Shown here in pieces: positions 9,590 through 17,651 of a stretch of DNA of 40,461 nucleotides. The notes beneath the pieces were generated by a model, which saw only the letters and a program-made list of their open reading frames with translations, did no database searches and was not told the origin of the DNA. The stretch's first letter is position 1; each line of letters begins with the position of its first letter. The stretch comes from Xylanimonas oleitrophica (GTDB lineage Bacteria > Actinomycetota > Actinomycetes > Actinomycetales > Cellulomonadaceae), in contig NZ_QKWH01000020.1 of assembly GCF_003244315.1 (NCBI RefSeq), positions 1 to 40,461 of the forward strand. The letters are read 5' to 3'. Both the position numbers and the translations under genes were made by a program.

Positions 9590-11428
9590 TCACTCCTCTC
9601 GGTCCCAGGCGGGCGAGATCCCGCGGGCGTACTGGATGTCGTCATTGCTCACGCCGGCGGCGACCATCGGCCACACCATCGCGTCGCGCGAGACGGTGAG
9701 GTCCACGACCACGGGGCGGTCGTCGATCTCGTTGGCCCGCCGCAGCGCGTCGTCCACCTCGGACTCGTGCTCCACCCGGATGCCCACGCACCCGTAGGCG
9801 TCGGCGAGCTTGACGAAGTCGGGCACCCGCTGGGTGCCGTGGCCCGTGTGCAGGTCCGTGTTGGAGTAGCGCGAGTCGTAGAACAGGGTCTGCCACTGGC
9901 GCACCATGCCCAGCGAGCTGTTGTTGACGAGCGCCACCTTGATGGGGATCTCGTTGATGACGCAGGTCGCCAGCTCCTGGTTGGTCATCTGGAAGCAGCC
10001 GTCGCCGTCCACGGCCCACACGGTGGCGTCGGGGCGGCCCACCTTGGCCCCCATCGCGGCGGGCACGGCGTAGCCCATGGTGCCCAGGCCGCCGGAGTTG
10101 ATCCACGTGCGCGGCTGCTCGTACCGGATGAACTGGGCGGCCCACATCTGGTGCTGGCCCACGCCGGACACGTAGACGGCGTCCGAGCCGGCGATCTCCC
10201 CGAGCCGCGAGATGACGTGCTGGGGTGCCAGCAGGCCATCGGCGGTGGGCGTGTAGCCGAGCGGGTACGTCTCGCGCCAGGTGTCGATCTGGTGCCACCA
10301 GGCCGCGAGGTCGGGCAGGCCGTTCTTGGCGTGCTCGGCCTCCAGGGCCGGCACCAGCTCGGCGACGACCTCGCGCAGGTCGCCCACGATGGGCACGTCG
10401 ACCTCGCGGTTCTTGCCGATCTCGGCCGGGTCGATGTCGGCGTGGACGATGGCGGCGTGCGGGGCGAAGCTCGAGAGCTTCCCGGTGACGCGGTCGTCGA
10501 ACCGGGCGCCGAGCGCCACGATGAGGTCGGCCTTCTGCAGCGCAGCGACGGCCGGGACGGTGCCGTGCATGCCGGGCATGCCCAGGTGCTGCGGGTGGGA
10601 GTCGGGCACGGCCCCGCGGGCCATGAGCGTGGTCACCACGGCGGCGCCGGAGACGTCGACCAGGCGGCGCACGCCCTCCCACGCCCCGGCCCGGATCACG
10701 CCGCCGCCCACGTACAGCACGGGCCGGCGAGCGGTCGCCAGGAGGCGGGCCGCCTCGCGGACCTGCTTGCCGTGCGGCCTGGTGACGGGGTGGTAGCCGG
10801 GCAGGTGCGGCTCGGTGGGCCACTCGAACGTGGTGGGCGACTGCAGGGCCGACTTGGCGATGTCGACGAGCACCGGGCCGGGCCGGCCGGTGGAGGCGAT
10901 GTGGAAGGCCTCGGCGATGGTGCGCGGGATCTCGGCCGGGTCGGTCACCAGATAGGAGTGCTTGGTGATCGGCATGGTGATGCCGACGATGTCGGCCTCC
11001 TGGAACGCGTCCGTGCCGATCGCGGCCGCCCCGACCTGACCCGTGATCGCGACCATCGGGATCGAGTCCATGTTGGCGTCGGCGATCGGGGTGACCAGGT
11101 TGGTGGCTCCCGGGCCGCTGGTGGCCATGGTGACGCCCACCTTGCCGGTGGCGTGCGCGTAGCCGGACGCCGCGTGGCCCCCGCCCTGCTCGTGGCGCAC
11201 CAGGATGTGGCGCAGCCGCTCACTGTCCATGAGCGGGTCGTAGGCGGGCAGGATGGCGCCCCCGGGGATGCCGAAGACGACCTCGGCCCCGACCTCCTCG
11301 AGCGAGCGGACGACCGACTGCGCACCGGTCATCTCTTCGCGCACGGGGGCGGCGGACGCCCTCGCGGCCGGCGCGACGGAGCCGCTGCGGGCGGCGACCT
11401 GTGCGGGGCTCGGGTGCGGCTGGGCCAT
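9590..11428 (-). CDS. ilvB: Acetolactate synthase catalytic (large) subunit
   Basis: A thiamine-diphosphate and FAD enzyme that joins two pyruvates, or pyruvate and 2-oxobutyrate. The protein is 612 aa. The catalytic glutamate is E80 in [15 protein letters not shown], after [13 protein letters not shown] (52-64). The C-terminal ThDP motif runs from [15 protein letters not shown] to [13 protein letters not shown]. An N-terminal Ala/Pro-rich extension (1-33) precedes the catalytic body, as is common in actinobacteria. ATG 11428 has GGAGAG upstream. It is the first gene of ilvBNC and lies behind a leader-peptide attenuator. Confidence 0.95.
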   Translation of the reverse strand: MAQPHPSPAQVAARSGSVAPAARASAAPVREEMTGAQSVVRSLEEVGAEVVFGIPGGAILPAYDPLMDSERLRHILVRHEQGGGHAASGYAHATGKVGVTMATSGPGATNLVTPIADANMDSIPMVAITGQVGAAAIGTDAFQEADIVGITMPITKHSYLVTDPAEIPRTIAEAFHIASTGRPGPVLVDIAKSALQSPTTFEWPTEPHLPGYHPVTRPHGKQVREAARLLATARRPVLYVGGGVIRAGAWEGVRRLVDVSGAAVVTTLMARGAVPDSHPQHLGMPGMHGTVPAVAALQKADLIVALGARFDDRVTGKLSSFAPHAAIVHADIDPAEIGKNREVDVPIVGDLREVVAELVPALEAEHAKNGLPDLAAWWHQIDTWRETYPLGYTPTADGLLAPQHVISRLGEIAGSDAVYVSGVGQHQMWAAQFIRYEQPRTWINSGGLGTMGYAVPAAMGAKVGRPDATVWAVDGDGCFQMTNQELATCVINEIPIKVALVNNSSLGMVRQWQTLFYDSRYSNTDLHTGHGTQRVPDFVKLADAYGCVGIRVEHESEVDDALRRANEIDDRPVVVDLTVSRDAMVWPMVAAGVSNDDIQYARGISPAWDREE

Positions 11429-11468
11429 CGGACTCTCCTGCCGTCGGTTCTACGAGTGGTACGGGGGC

Positions 11469-11516
11469 AAACGAAAACCCCCCGGTCCCTGGGCGGTGCC
11501 CGGGACGATCGAGGGG
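11469..11516 (-). terminator. Intrinsic terminator in the ilvB leader (attenuator)
   Basis: On the minus strand a CCCC...GGGG outer stem encloses GTCCCGGGC pairing with GCCCAGGGAC (one bulged A, 3-nt loop). It is followed by TTTTCGTTT (11477-11469). It lies between the leader peptide and the ilvB start, 40 nt before the ATG. Together with the Ile/Leu/Val-rich leader ORF this is a classical transcription attenuator. Confidence 0.75.
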
Positions 11517-11554
11517 TGAGCGCGCTGACGAAGCCGGTACGGAGTACGGCGGCC

Positions 11555-11599
11555 TCAGCCGGCGCGCCCGGGAAGTACTACGAGGAGGATCGTCTGCAC
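11555..11599 (-). CDS. ilv leader peptide (attenuation)
   Basis: A 14-aa ORF read from GTG 11599: M-Q-T-I-L-L-V-V-L-P-G-R-A-G, with six consecutive branched-chain codons (ATC CTC CTC GTA GTA CTT). An in-frame GTG at 11608 would add three residues. The peptide is followed by the terminator hairpin at 11478-11516 and then ilvBNC. Ribosome stalling at these codons when Ile-, Leu- or Val-tRNA is scarce would favour read-through; this mechanism is established for ilv leaders in enterobacteria and described for actinobacteria. No ribosome-binding site precedes GTG 11599, but a promoter is placed so that transcription would begin on that codon. Confidence 0.82.
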   Translation of the reverse strand: MQTILLVVLPGRAG

Positions 11600-11606
11600 G
11601 TGACGC

Positions 11607-11636
11607 ACGTTACGCCGCCCCGGCGAGCGGTGTCAC
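11607..11636 (-). promoter_or_regulatory. Promoter for the ilv leader and ilvBNC
   Basis: The minus strand shows GTGACA (11636-11631, 5 of 6 matches to TTGACA), an 18-nt spacer and TAACGT (11612-11607, fits TANNNT). Seven nt later comes GTG 11599 of the leader peptide, so the message is probably leaderless. Confidence 0.58.
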
Positions 11637-11705
11637 GCCACACGCGGGACGTCTCACATGACGAGATAGACGACCGCAGCGTGGGACGCGCTCGTGGGCA
11701 CGCCG

Positions 11706-12392
11706 TCACACCTCCAGCGGCGGCTCTTGCCACGTGCACACCGCCGCCTCGTTGCCCTCCGGGTCCGCCAGCACCCACCAGCTCGGCGCCCACCGGTCCG
11801 TCACCAGGTGGCCGCCCGCCGCCAGCGCCGCCTCCACCCGCTCCTGCGCGACGTCGTCCGGCACGAACACGTCCAGGTGCAGCCGGTTGTGCTCGGTGCG
11901 CGGGCTGTCCCCGCGCGGGAACCACACGTCCAGCCCCCGCCCCCGCGGGTCCACGAGGCTCGGGGCCGCCTCCTCCTCCCGCACGGCCTCCTCGCCGGGG
12001 CGCTCGTCGTAGCCCAGCAGGGCACGCCAGAACGGCTGGACCCTCCCACCGGCGAGAGCGTCGACGCCCAGCTGGGTCTGCTGGACCCCGGACGGGTCGG
12101 CCTCGACCCCCATGCCGGCCGCCGCCGCCGAGATGCGCCGGGCCAGCTCGACGTCCCGTGCCGACAGCCCCCCGACCTCGTGCGACCCGAGCCGCACCGT
12201 GACCGTGCCGCCCCTCAGGTCGACGTCCGGGTGGCGGCCCAGCTCGTCCGCCACCTCGGCGATCCTCGCCACCAGGCGCGCGCCGGCCTGGAAGGTGCCC
12301 GTCCGGAACAAGGCGTACGCGGGGCCCAGCGAGCGCCAGTCCCCGGTGCCGTCCGCCCCCTGGAACTGTTCGGGAGTGATGCGGTCGTCCAT
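11706..12392 (-). CDS. Pterin-4a-carbinolamine dehydratase-like/VOC (glyoxalase-like) fusion protein
   Basis: A 228-aa two-domain protein. Residues 1-95 resemble pterin-4a-carbinolamine dehydratase (LGRHPDVDLRGGTVTVRLGS at 51-70, then SHEVGGLSARDVELARRI). Residues 105-228 are a VOC/glyoxalase-like half (LGVDALAGGRVQPFWRALLGY; HLDVFVPDD; WVLADPEGNEAAVCTW at the end). In true dehydratases the motif is HHP; here the first His is Arg (R53) while H54 and H71 remain, so dehydratase activity is doubtful. ATG 12392 is chosen for GGGTGGAG upstream; the open frame extends further without a better start. It diverges from the WXG-domain gene. Its role is unknown and may have nothing to do with the secretion cluster. 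Confidence 0.78.
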   Translation of the reverse strand: MDDRITPEQFQGADGTGDWRSLGPAYALFRTGTFQAGARLVARIAEVADELGRHPDVDLRGGTVTVRLGSHEVGGLSARDVELARRISAAAAGMGVEADPSGVQQTQLGVDALAGGRVQPFWRALLGYDERPGEEAVREEEAAPSLVDPRGRGLDVWFPRGDSPRTEHNRLHLDVFVPDDVAQERVEAALAAGGHLVTDRWAPSWWVLADPEGNEAAVCTWQEPPLEV

Positions 12393-12476
12393 GTCTCCAC
12401 CCTCGCGCGGGTGGAGGGCGCACGCCTCTCGGCGCAGGTCAGCGCCCTGCCGAGGGGCAGGGGGTCGGCACGGAGC

Positions 12477-12528
12477 GGAACGTTCCACCCCCGCGGGCCT
12501 CGACGCCGCACCCGGTCCCCGCCAGGCT
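12477..12528 (+). promoter_or_regulatory. Cluster promoter element, copy A (GGAACGTTCC palindrome)
   Basis: GGAACGTTCC (12477-12486) is followed by ACCCCC. A -10-like CAGGCT starts at 12523 after a 36-nt gap, 73 nt before the WXG-domain gene. Near-identical copies precede two minus-strand genes of the same cluster at 29411-29420 and 29850-29859. Confidence 0.6.
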
Positions 12529-12558
12529 CGGGTGGTCACCAGAACGAGGAGCTGAGCC

Positions 12559-13509
12559 ATGGTCGAGGGTTTCCGCGGCGCCGACGTCGCCGCCCTGCGG
12601 GCGCAGGCGGCCGCGCTGCACCAGGCCGCCGAGGCGCTCGTGGCGTGCGCCGCGCGGGTGGGCGCCGGGCTGCAGGCGCTCACCTGGCAGGGTCAGGACG
12701 CCGAGCGCGCCCGGCAGGGGTGGCGCCAGGAGCACGTCCCGGTGCTGCTGCGGTGCGTCGAGGCGCTGGACGAGGCGACGCTGCGGCTGCTGGACGACGC
12801 CGACGAGCAGGAGGCGGTGAGCGCCGCGGCAGGCAGCGGCCCCGCGACAGCGGCGGCCGGCGGGGCTGGCGGGCCGGGCGGGACGGGCGGCCCGGACGCC
12901 GCCGCGCTGCGCCAGGCGGTGGACCGCACCCATGCCGTGGTGGCCGACTTCCTCGACCGGTACGACCCTGTCGCGACGGCGACCGGCGCCGCGGCCGTGG
13001 CGCACGCCGCCGCCCGGTGGGACCTGAGCGGCGCCTCGTACCGCACGCTCGACCAGGCGTTCGGGATCGTCTCCGAGGCCCACGTCGGCCCCGCGGTGGG
13101 CCGGGTCACGGGGGCGCTCGGCACCGCCGGCGTCCTCACGGACGCCTACGGCGCCTACCGGAGCCACACCGGCGGGGACCTGCACGGCGCTGTCGACAAC
13201 GGCGTCTCGGCGGTGCTGGGGGCGGTGGGCCACGTACCCGGGCTGAACCTGGCCGGCTTTGCCCTCGGCGTCTCCTGGGACGTCGGCACCTGGGCCGGCA
13301 CCCAGGTCGACGAGGCGATGGCGGGCACCAGGTTCGGCGACCGCTTCGCGTCCCGCATGGACGCCACCTTCGACGCCGTGGGGTTCGCGGGCGTCCTGGC
13401 CACCCCGGCGGCGCTCGGCCAGACCGCCGTCGAGGAGGTCGCGCTCCAGGCGCGCGACCTGTGGCGGGGGCTCGGCGGTCACGGGACCCTCGACGCGCCG
13501 CGCCGCTAG
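12559..13509 (+). CDS. Long WXG-domain protein, candidate type VII secretion substrate
   Basis: A 316-aa protein. Residues 1-90 form a predicted two-helix WXG100-like hairpin (ALTWQGQDAERARQGW with W43-Q-G45), followed by a Gly/Ala linker (92-112). The remainder is an Ala/Gly-rich, moderately hydrophobic domain of about 200 residues (LSGASYRTLDQAFG, VSAVLGAVGHVPGLNLAG). No enzyme or toxin motif was recognised. ATG 12559 has CGAGGAG 8 nt upstream. It is followed 44 nt later by the kinase gene. The WXG sits at the same residue number as in the protein encoded at 28058-29323, and both genes carry the same promoter element. Secretion is inferred, not shown. Confidence 0.68.
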   Translation: MVEGFRGADVAALRAQAAALHQAAEALVACAARVGAGLQALTWQGQDAERARQGWRQEHVPVLLRCVEALDEATLRLLDDADEQEAVSAAAGSGPATAAAGGAGGPGGTGGPDAAALRQAVDRTHAVVADFLDRYDPVATATGAAAVAHAAARWDLSGASYRTLDQAFGIVSEAHVGPAVGRVTGALGTAGVLTDAYGAYRSHTGGDLHGAVDNGVSAVLGAVGHVPGLNLAGFALGVSWDVGTWAGTQVDEAMAGTRFGDRFASRMDATFDAVGFAGVLATPAALGQTAVEEVALQARDLWRGLGGHGTLDAPRR

Positions 13510-13553
13510 TCTCGTGCCCGACAGGGCCCGCAGCGCCGGTGGACGGGGAGAGC

Positions 13554-15329
13554 ATGACTGACGACGACCTGTGGGCGCCCGCGCCGGCCGCGGGTGCCGC
13601 GGGCCGCACCCCCGCCGACCACCCCGCGTCCGGGCACGAGGTCCGGCTGGGTCTCGAGGGCTACGACCAGGTCCGCGAGATCGCGCGCGGCGGGGACGGC
13701 GTCGTCTACCGCGCGCGGCAGGCTGCCCTGCACCGGGACGTGGCGATCAAGGTGCTGCTCGAGACGGACGCCGCGACCCTGGCGCGGTTCCGCCGCGAGC
13801 TGGAGATCACGGTGCGCCTGGGCCGCCAGCACCCGCACATCGTCACCGTGCTGGACACGGGCACCACCGCCCAGGGCAACCCGTGCCTGGTGATGGACTT
13901 CCACGACCTCGGCTCGCTGCACGACCGGCTGCGCAGCCACGGCCCGCTGCCCGTCGCCGAGGTGGTCGCGGCCGGCACCGCGGTGGCCGACGCGCTCGCG
14001 TTCGCCCACCGGCACGGCGTCCTGCACCGGGACGTCAAGCCACAGAACGTGCTCCTCCTGCCGACGTCCTACGTGCTGACCGACTTCGGCATCGCGCGGA
14101 TGGCGGACGCCGGGCACACCTCCTCGCTCGAGCGGTTCTCCTACCGGCACGCCTCGCCCCAGGTGCTCGACGGCCTGGAGCCCACCCCCGCCGACGACGT
14201 GTGGTCTCTCGGGTCGACGCTGTTCACGCTGCTCGACGGCCGCGCACCGTTCGCGGCACCCGACGCCGCCGACGACACGGCGCTGGGCTACCTGCGCCGG
14301 GTGCGCACAGGGCTGCGGCGGCCGCTGCAGCGCGACGACGTGCCCACCGAGCTGCTCGACGTCGTCGAGCGCTGCCTCGCCCCGCACCGGGAGGACCGCT
14401 TCGCGGGTGCCGACGAGGTGCACCACGCCCTGCGGCAGGTACCCACCGAGACGCGGTCGTGGGCCCCCACGACGCCGGCAGAGCCGTCGTCGCCAGCCCC
14501 TTCCTCCCCAGCCCCTTCCTCCCCAGCACCGACCGTGCTGGCGGCGCACCCCGAGCCGTCGTCGCCGACACCCCCGCCGCCCGCCGACGTCCCGCCGCCC
14601 GCCGACGTCCCTCCGGGCGCCGCGCCGCCCCCGGCCCTGGCAGGGCTCGAGCTCCCGCCCGACCAGCCGCAAGCGCCGGGGCCGCTCGCGCCGTCGGCGC
14701 TCGCCCTGCTGCAGGGTGCCGGCGGCGGCACGCCGGGACCAGCGGTGACGGCGGCCGACGACGAAGCCACCGGGCTGCACCCGGAGCTGGTGCCCGCGAC
14801 CGGGGCGTCACAGGAGCCGGACCCGTCCGAGGCCGGGCCCGCGCCGGCGCGGCGGGCCTGGGTGGGTGTCGCCGCGTTCGTCGGCGGGGCGGTGCTGCTG
14901 GGCAGCGCGCTGGGTGTCGCGGTGACGCTGTGGACGTCCTCGCGGCAAGCCCCGCCACCACCGGAGGCGGCCCCCACCGCGGTGGACGTCCCGCTCCTCG
15001 ACGAACCCCTCGCTCCGCCGTCGGGCCCTGTGCAGGCGCAGGTCTCGGAGGCGGCGCTCGAGCCGCGGGACCTGGTCGCCGTCGACCGGGGCACGAGCCT
15101 CGAGCTGTCCTGGACCGACCCGACGAGCGGACGGGTCACCGCCATCGTCGTGGACCCGGACGCACCGGGCGAGCCGCGTGCGCTGCAGCGCGTGGCGGCC
15201 GGTGTCACGGAGACCACGGTCGAGGGCGTGGACCCGGACGCGGCGCGGGTGTGCGTGCAGGTGGTCGTGGTCGACGTCGAGGCGGCCGACAGGGTCGGGG
15301 TCTCCGAACGGGCGTGCGTCGAGCGCTGA
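13554..15329 (+). CDS. Membrane-anchored Ser/Thr protein kinase (PknB type)
   Basis: A 591-aa protein. The kinase domain covers about 37-295: glycine loop GGDGVV (46-51), ATP-binding K66 in VAIK, HRDVKPQN (158-165, catalytic D160), DFG (177-179) and DVWSLG. The APE motif reads SPQ (201-203), with Gln in place of the structural Glu. A Pro/Ala/Ser-rich linker (300-430) includes a 15-bp tandem repeat. One membrane helix (436-460) and an extracytoplasmic tail of about 120 residues with a fibronectin-like look follow. ATG 13554 is chosen over an in-frame GTG at 13539 because GGGGAG lies just upstream. It probably phosphorylates cluster proteins, the two FHA-domain proteins being natural readers; this is inference. 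Confidence 0.9.
   Translation: MTDDDLWAPAPAAGAAGRTPADHPASGHEVRLGLEGYDQVREIARGGDGVVYRARQAALHRDVAIKVLLETDAATLARFRRELEITVRLGRQHPHIVTVLDTGTTAQGNPCLVMDFHDLGSLHDRLRSHGPLPVAEVVAAGTAVADALAFAHRHGVLHRDVKPQNVLLLPTSYVLTDFGIARMADAGHTSSLERFSYRHASPQVLDGLEPTPADDVWSLGSTLFTLLDGRAPFAAPDAADDTALGYLRRVRTGLRRPLQRDDVPTELLDVVERCLAPHREDRFAGADEVHHALRQVPTETRSWAPTTPAEPSSPAPSSPAPSSPAPTVLAAHPEPSSPTPPPPADVPPPADVPPGAAPPPALAGLELPPDQPQAPGPLAPSALALLQGAGGGTPGPAVTAADDEATGLHPELVPATGASQEPDPSEAGPAPARRAWVGVAAFVGGAVLLGSALGVAVTLWTSSRQAPPPPEAAPTAVDVPLLDEPLAPPSGPVQAQVSEAALEPRDLVAVDRGTSLELSWTDPTSGRVTAIVVDPDAPGEPRALQRVAAGVTETTVEGVDPDAARVCVQVVVVDVEAADRVGVSERACVER
14487..14531 (+). repeat. 15-bp tandem repeat (3 units) in the kinase linker
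   Basis: Three copies of a unit close to TCCTCCCCAGCCCCT (14487-14501, 14502-14516, 14517-14531) encode repeated S-S-P-A-P. The unit length is a multiple of three, so copy changes keep the frame. Confidence 0.8.
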
Positions 15330-15335
15330 GCGCCG

Positions 15336-17651
15336 TCAGCGGCGCCGCAGCGGCCGGGGGTCGACCCACCAGGTGATCCGCCGCCGCCAGGGTGCCGAGC
15401 GACGCAGCGCCCTGGACACCTGGGCGGCCTGGGACCACGTCGACCCCTCCGGCGAGGCCGGGCCGGGCGCGAACGCGGCCGCCTCGGCAGCCCGGGCCAG
15501 GGTTGCGGCAGCGGCGCCCGTCGCGCTGTCGACCAGCCGCGCGACGTCGTCGGCGATCCGGGGGGCCGTGCGCGACGGCGCGGGCAGGCCCTGGCGCAGC
15601 AGCATCGCGTCGGCGACGTGCTGCCACGCACCCACGACACCCGCGGTGCGCAGGCGGCGGCGCCGGCCGGCGCGGGCGACGGCGAGCCCGGCGGGCACGG
15701 CGAGCAACGCCACGCCGAGGAGCGCGGCGAGCGCCCCGGCCCACCGGCCTGCCGCCCCCGGCGCGCTCTCGTCGAGGGGTGCGCCGGAGGCCTCCGGGTC
15801 CTCGTCGGCGCCCCCCTCCGCCGGGTCGAGGTCCTGCGCGGGGCCGTCCTCGCCGTCCTGCGGCACGTCCCCGACCTGCTGCGCCGCCAGGTCGGGGGCC
15901 AGCCCCGTCGCGGTGGCAGCCCCGGGCGTGGGGTCGAACCGCACCCAGCCAGGACCGGCGAAGTACACCTCGGCCCACATCCGGGCGTCGGCCCCGTGCA
16001 CCACGACGGGCTCCTCCCCCTCCGCGGGGGGCACCTCGAACCCGAGCACCACCCTGGTGGGCAGGCCCACGGCCCTGCCCAGCACGGCGAAGGCCGTGGT
16101 GAACTGCTCGCTCGTACCCACCTGGCCACCGTCCGCCGCCTCGGCGAACAGCAGCTCGCGGACGCGCGCGTACGACGACCCGCTCACGGCGTCGTGCGCC
16201 AGCTCCCGCCCGGTGCGCACCTCCTCCGCGAGGAGCATGGCCTGCTCGAGCCGTGACGGGGCCCCCTCCACGACCGCCTGGGCGTAGGCGCGCAGGTCGG
16301 CGGGCAGCCGGGGCAGCTCCAGGTAGCGGGCCACCTCCTCCCCCGCCGGCACCCCGGCCGCCGCGGCGTGCCCCACGTCGGAGACGTCGACGTGCGCACG
16401 CAGCTCGTACACGAGCCCCTCCGGCAGGCGTGCGTCCGGGCCGGCCAGGGCCAGCACCCCCGTGTCGGCGTCGCTCAGCGCTCCTGGTGCCGTGGTGGAC
16501 ACGGGATGCCCCACCGACGGCAGCCACACCCCCGGCGGGCCCGACGCACCGGCCAGCCCCAGCAGCTCGACCTCGGCGCGGGCCTCCCCGCGCGCGGCGC
16601 CGGGCGGCAGGGCCGGTTCTACGACGGCCCCGACGGGCCGCAGGTCCAGGTGCGCCGCCCATCGGGCACCGTCGAAGTCCGGGAGGGTCACCCAGGAGAG
16701 ATAGCCCGGGTGCTGGCCCCGCACCCGCAGCAGCGGGACGTCCGGCTCGGCGTGCCAGCGCGCCAGCTCGGCGACCGGGTGCGCTGCGCTCATCGGCACC
16801 CGCGGCGGCGTCACGTGCTCGCGCGGCTCGTACGGCGCCCCGCGCACCGCCGTCGCGGCTCCTGCTCCCGCGGCGCCGACGAGCGCCACGACGACCAGAC
16901 CGGCCACGCCCCCGGCGCGCCACCGGACCCGCGAGCCGGGAGCGGCACGCCCCAGCACCGCCTCCGGGGTGCCGCGCCGCACGGCCTCGCCGTCCAGCAG
17001 CAGCCACCCCGCCGCCGCGACCACCACGCAGGCCGCCGCCACCGGGCCGGCGTCCGCGGCCCCCGCCGTGAGCAGCTGGGCCGCGCCGTACAGCACCACG
17101 GCACCGACCAGGGGCGCCAGCCGAGCCCGGGAGCCGCGGGCCACGGCGAGCGCCACCGCGAGCGCCACGACCGCCGTCAGCATGGCCACGGGGACCACGT
17201 GCTCGACGGGGGCGGGGCGAGGCGCGGTGAGGAGCCGGGCGACCGCGTCGACCACCGGGCCCGCCGCCTCCCCGAACGGCGTCGTGCGCCAGGCCGCCAC
17301 CGTGGTCATCCCTGTGCCCGCCCCTGTTCCCGTGAGTGCCGGCGAGGCCGAGCGCGCGAACGAGGCCCCGACGACCAGGACGAGGGACAGCGTGGCCGAG
17401 GCGGCCGCCCACGCGGGCAGGCGCAGCCGCCGGGCGAGGGCGACCACGGCGAACGGCACCACGACCGCCCCGGCCAGCGGGCCGAGCACCAGCGGGGAGT
17501 CGAAGGCGGCGGAGAGCGGCAGCGCGGCCAGGAGCAGCAGGGCCACGGCCCAGGACGTCACCGCCGGGCCCGGGCCGGTGCCGGGCGGCCGCCCGGCCTG
17601 CGCGCCCACGCCCCCGGCCGTGCTCGCGCTCGTGCTCGTGCTCGTGCTCAC
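15336..17651 (-). CDS. TgpA-like transglutaminase-fold membrane protein lacking the catalytic Cys and His
   Basis: A 771-aa protein with an N-terminal block of about six membrane helices (DUF3488/TgpA_N-like, about 30-265), an extracytoplasmic region, a transglutaminase-like core (about 455-580), another helix (637-658) and a C-terminal cytosolic tail. In the core the usual Cys position is Ser (S514 in VGTSEQF) and the usual His is Arg (R557 in ADARMWAEV). Only the Asp remains (D573 in RFDPTP). A catalytic transglutaminase or protease role is therefore unlikely and a binding or structural role more so. The GTG at 17651 overlaps the upstream DUF58 stop (GTGA). It is the last gene of the MoxR-DUF58-TgpA module and converges with the kinase gene 6 nt away. 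Confidence 0.85.
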   Translation of the reverse strand: MSTSTSTSASTAGGVGAQAGRPPGTGPGPAVTSWAVALLLLAALPLSAAFDSPLVLGPLAGAVVVPFAVVALARRLRLPAWAAASATLSLVLVVGASFARSASPALTGTGAGTGMTTVAAWRTTPFGEAAGPVVDAVARLLTAPRPAPVEHVVPVAMLTAVVALAVALAVARGSRARLAPLVGAVVLYGAAQLLTAGAADAGPVAAACVVVAAAGWLLLDGEAVRRGTPEAVLGRAAPGSRVRWRAGGVAGLVVVALVGAAGAGAATAVRGAPYEPREHVTPPRVPMSAAHPVAELARWHAEPDVPLLRVRGQHPGYLSWVTLPDFDGARWAAHLDLRPVGAVVEPALPPGAARGEARAEVELLGLAGASGPPGVWLPSVGHPVSTTAPGALSDADTGVLALAGPDARLPEGLVYELRAHVDVSDVGHAAAAGVPAGEEVARYLELPRLPADLRAYAQAVVEGAPSRLEQAMLLAEEVRTGRELAHDAVSGSSYARVRELLFAEAADGGQVGTSEQFTTAFAVLGRAVGLPTRVVLGFEVPPAEGEEPVVVHGADARMWAEVYFAGPGWVRFDPTPGAATATGLAPDLAAQQVGDVPQDGEDGPAQDLDPAEGGADEDPEASGAPLDESAPGAAGRWAGALAALLGVALLAVPAGLAVARAGRRRRLRTAGVVGAWQHVADAMLLRQGLPAPSRTAPRIADDVARLVDSATGAAAATLARAAEAAAFAPGPASPEGSTWSQAAQVSRALRRSAPWRRRITWWVDPRPLRRR
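17620..17649. repeat. Hexanucleotide repeat at the 5' end of the TgpA-like gene
   Basis: Five units of GTGCTC (one reads GCGCTC) lie directly after the start codon on the coding strand and encode alternating Ser-Thr. Six-bp units keep the frame, so expansion would only alter the N-terminal tail. Confidence 0.8.

Noticed and set aside
12477-12510. Plain ECF-sigma promoter reading of GGAAC with a -10 about 16 nt later
   Set aside because: No clear CGTC-type -10 at that distance in all three copies; the TANNNT-like hexamer at 36-37 nt fits better. Not fully excluded.
13571-15376. 601-codon open frame overlapping the kinase in another frame
   Set aside because: Low-complexity Arg/Ala/Gly translation with no domain, while the kinase frame has a complete catalytic domain.
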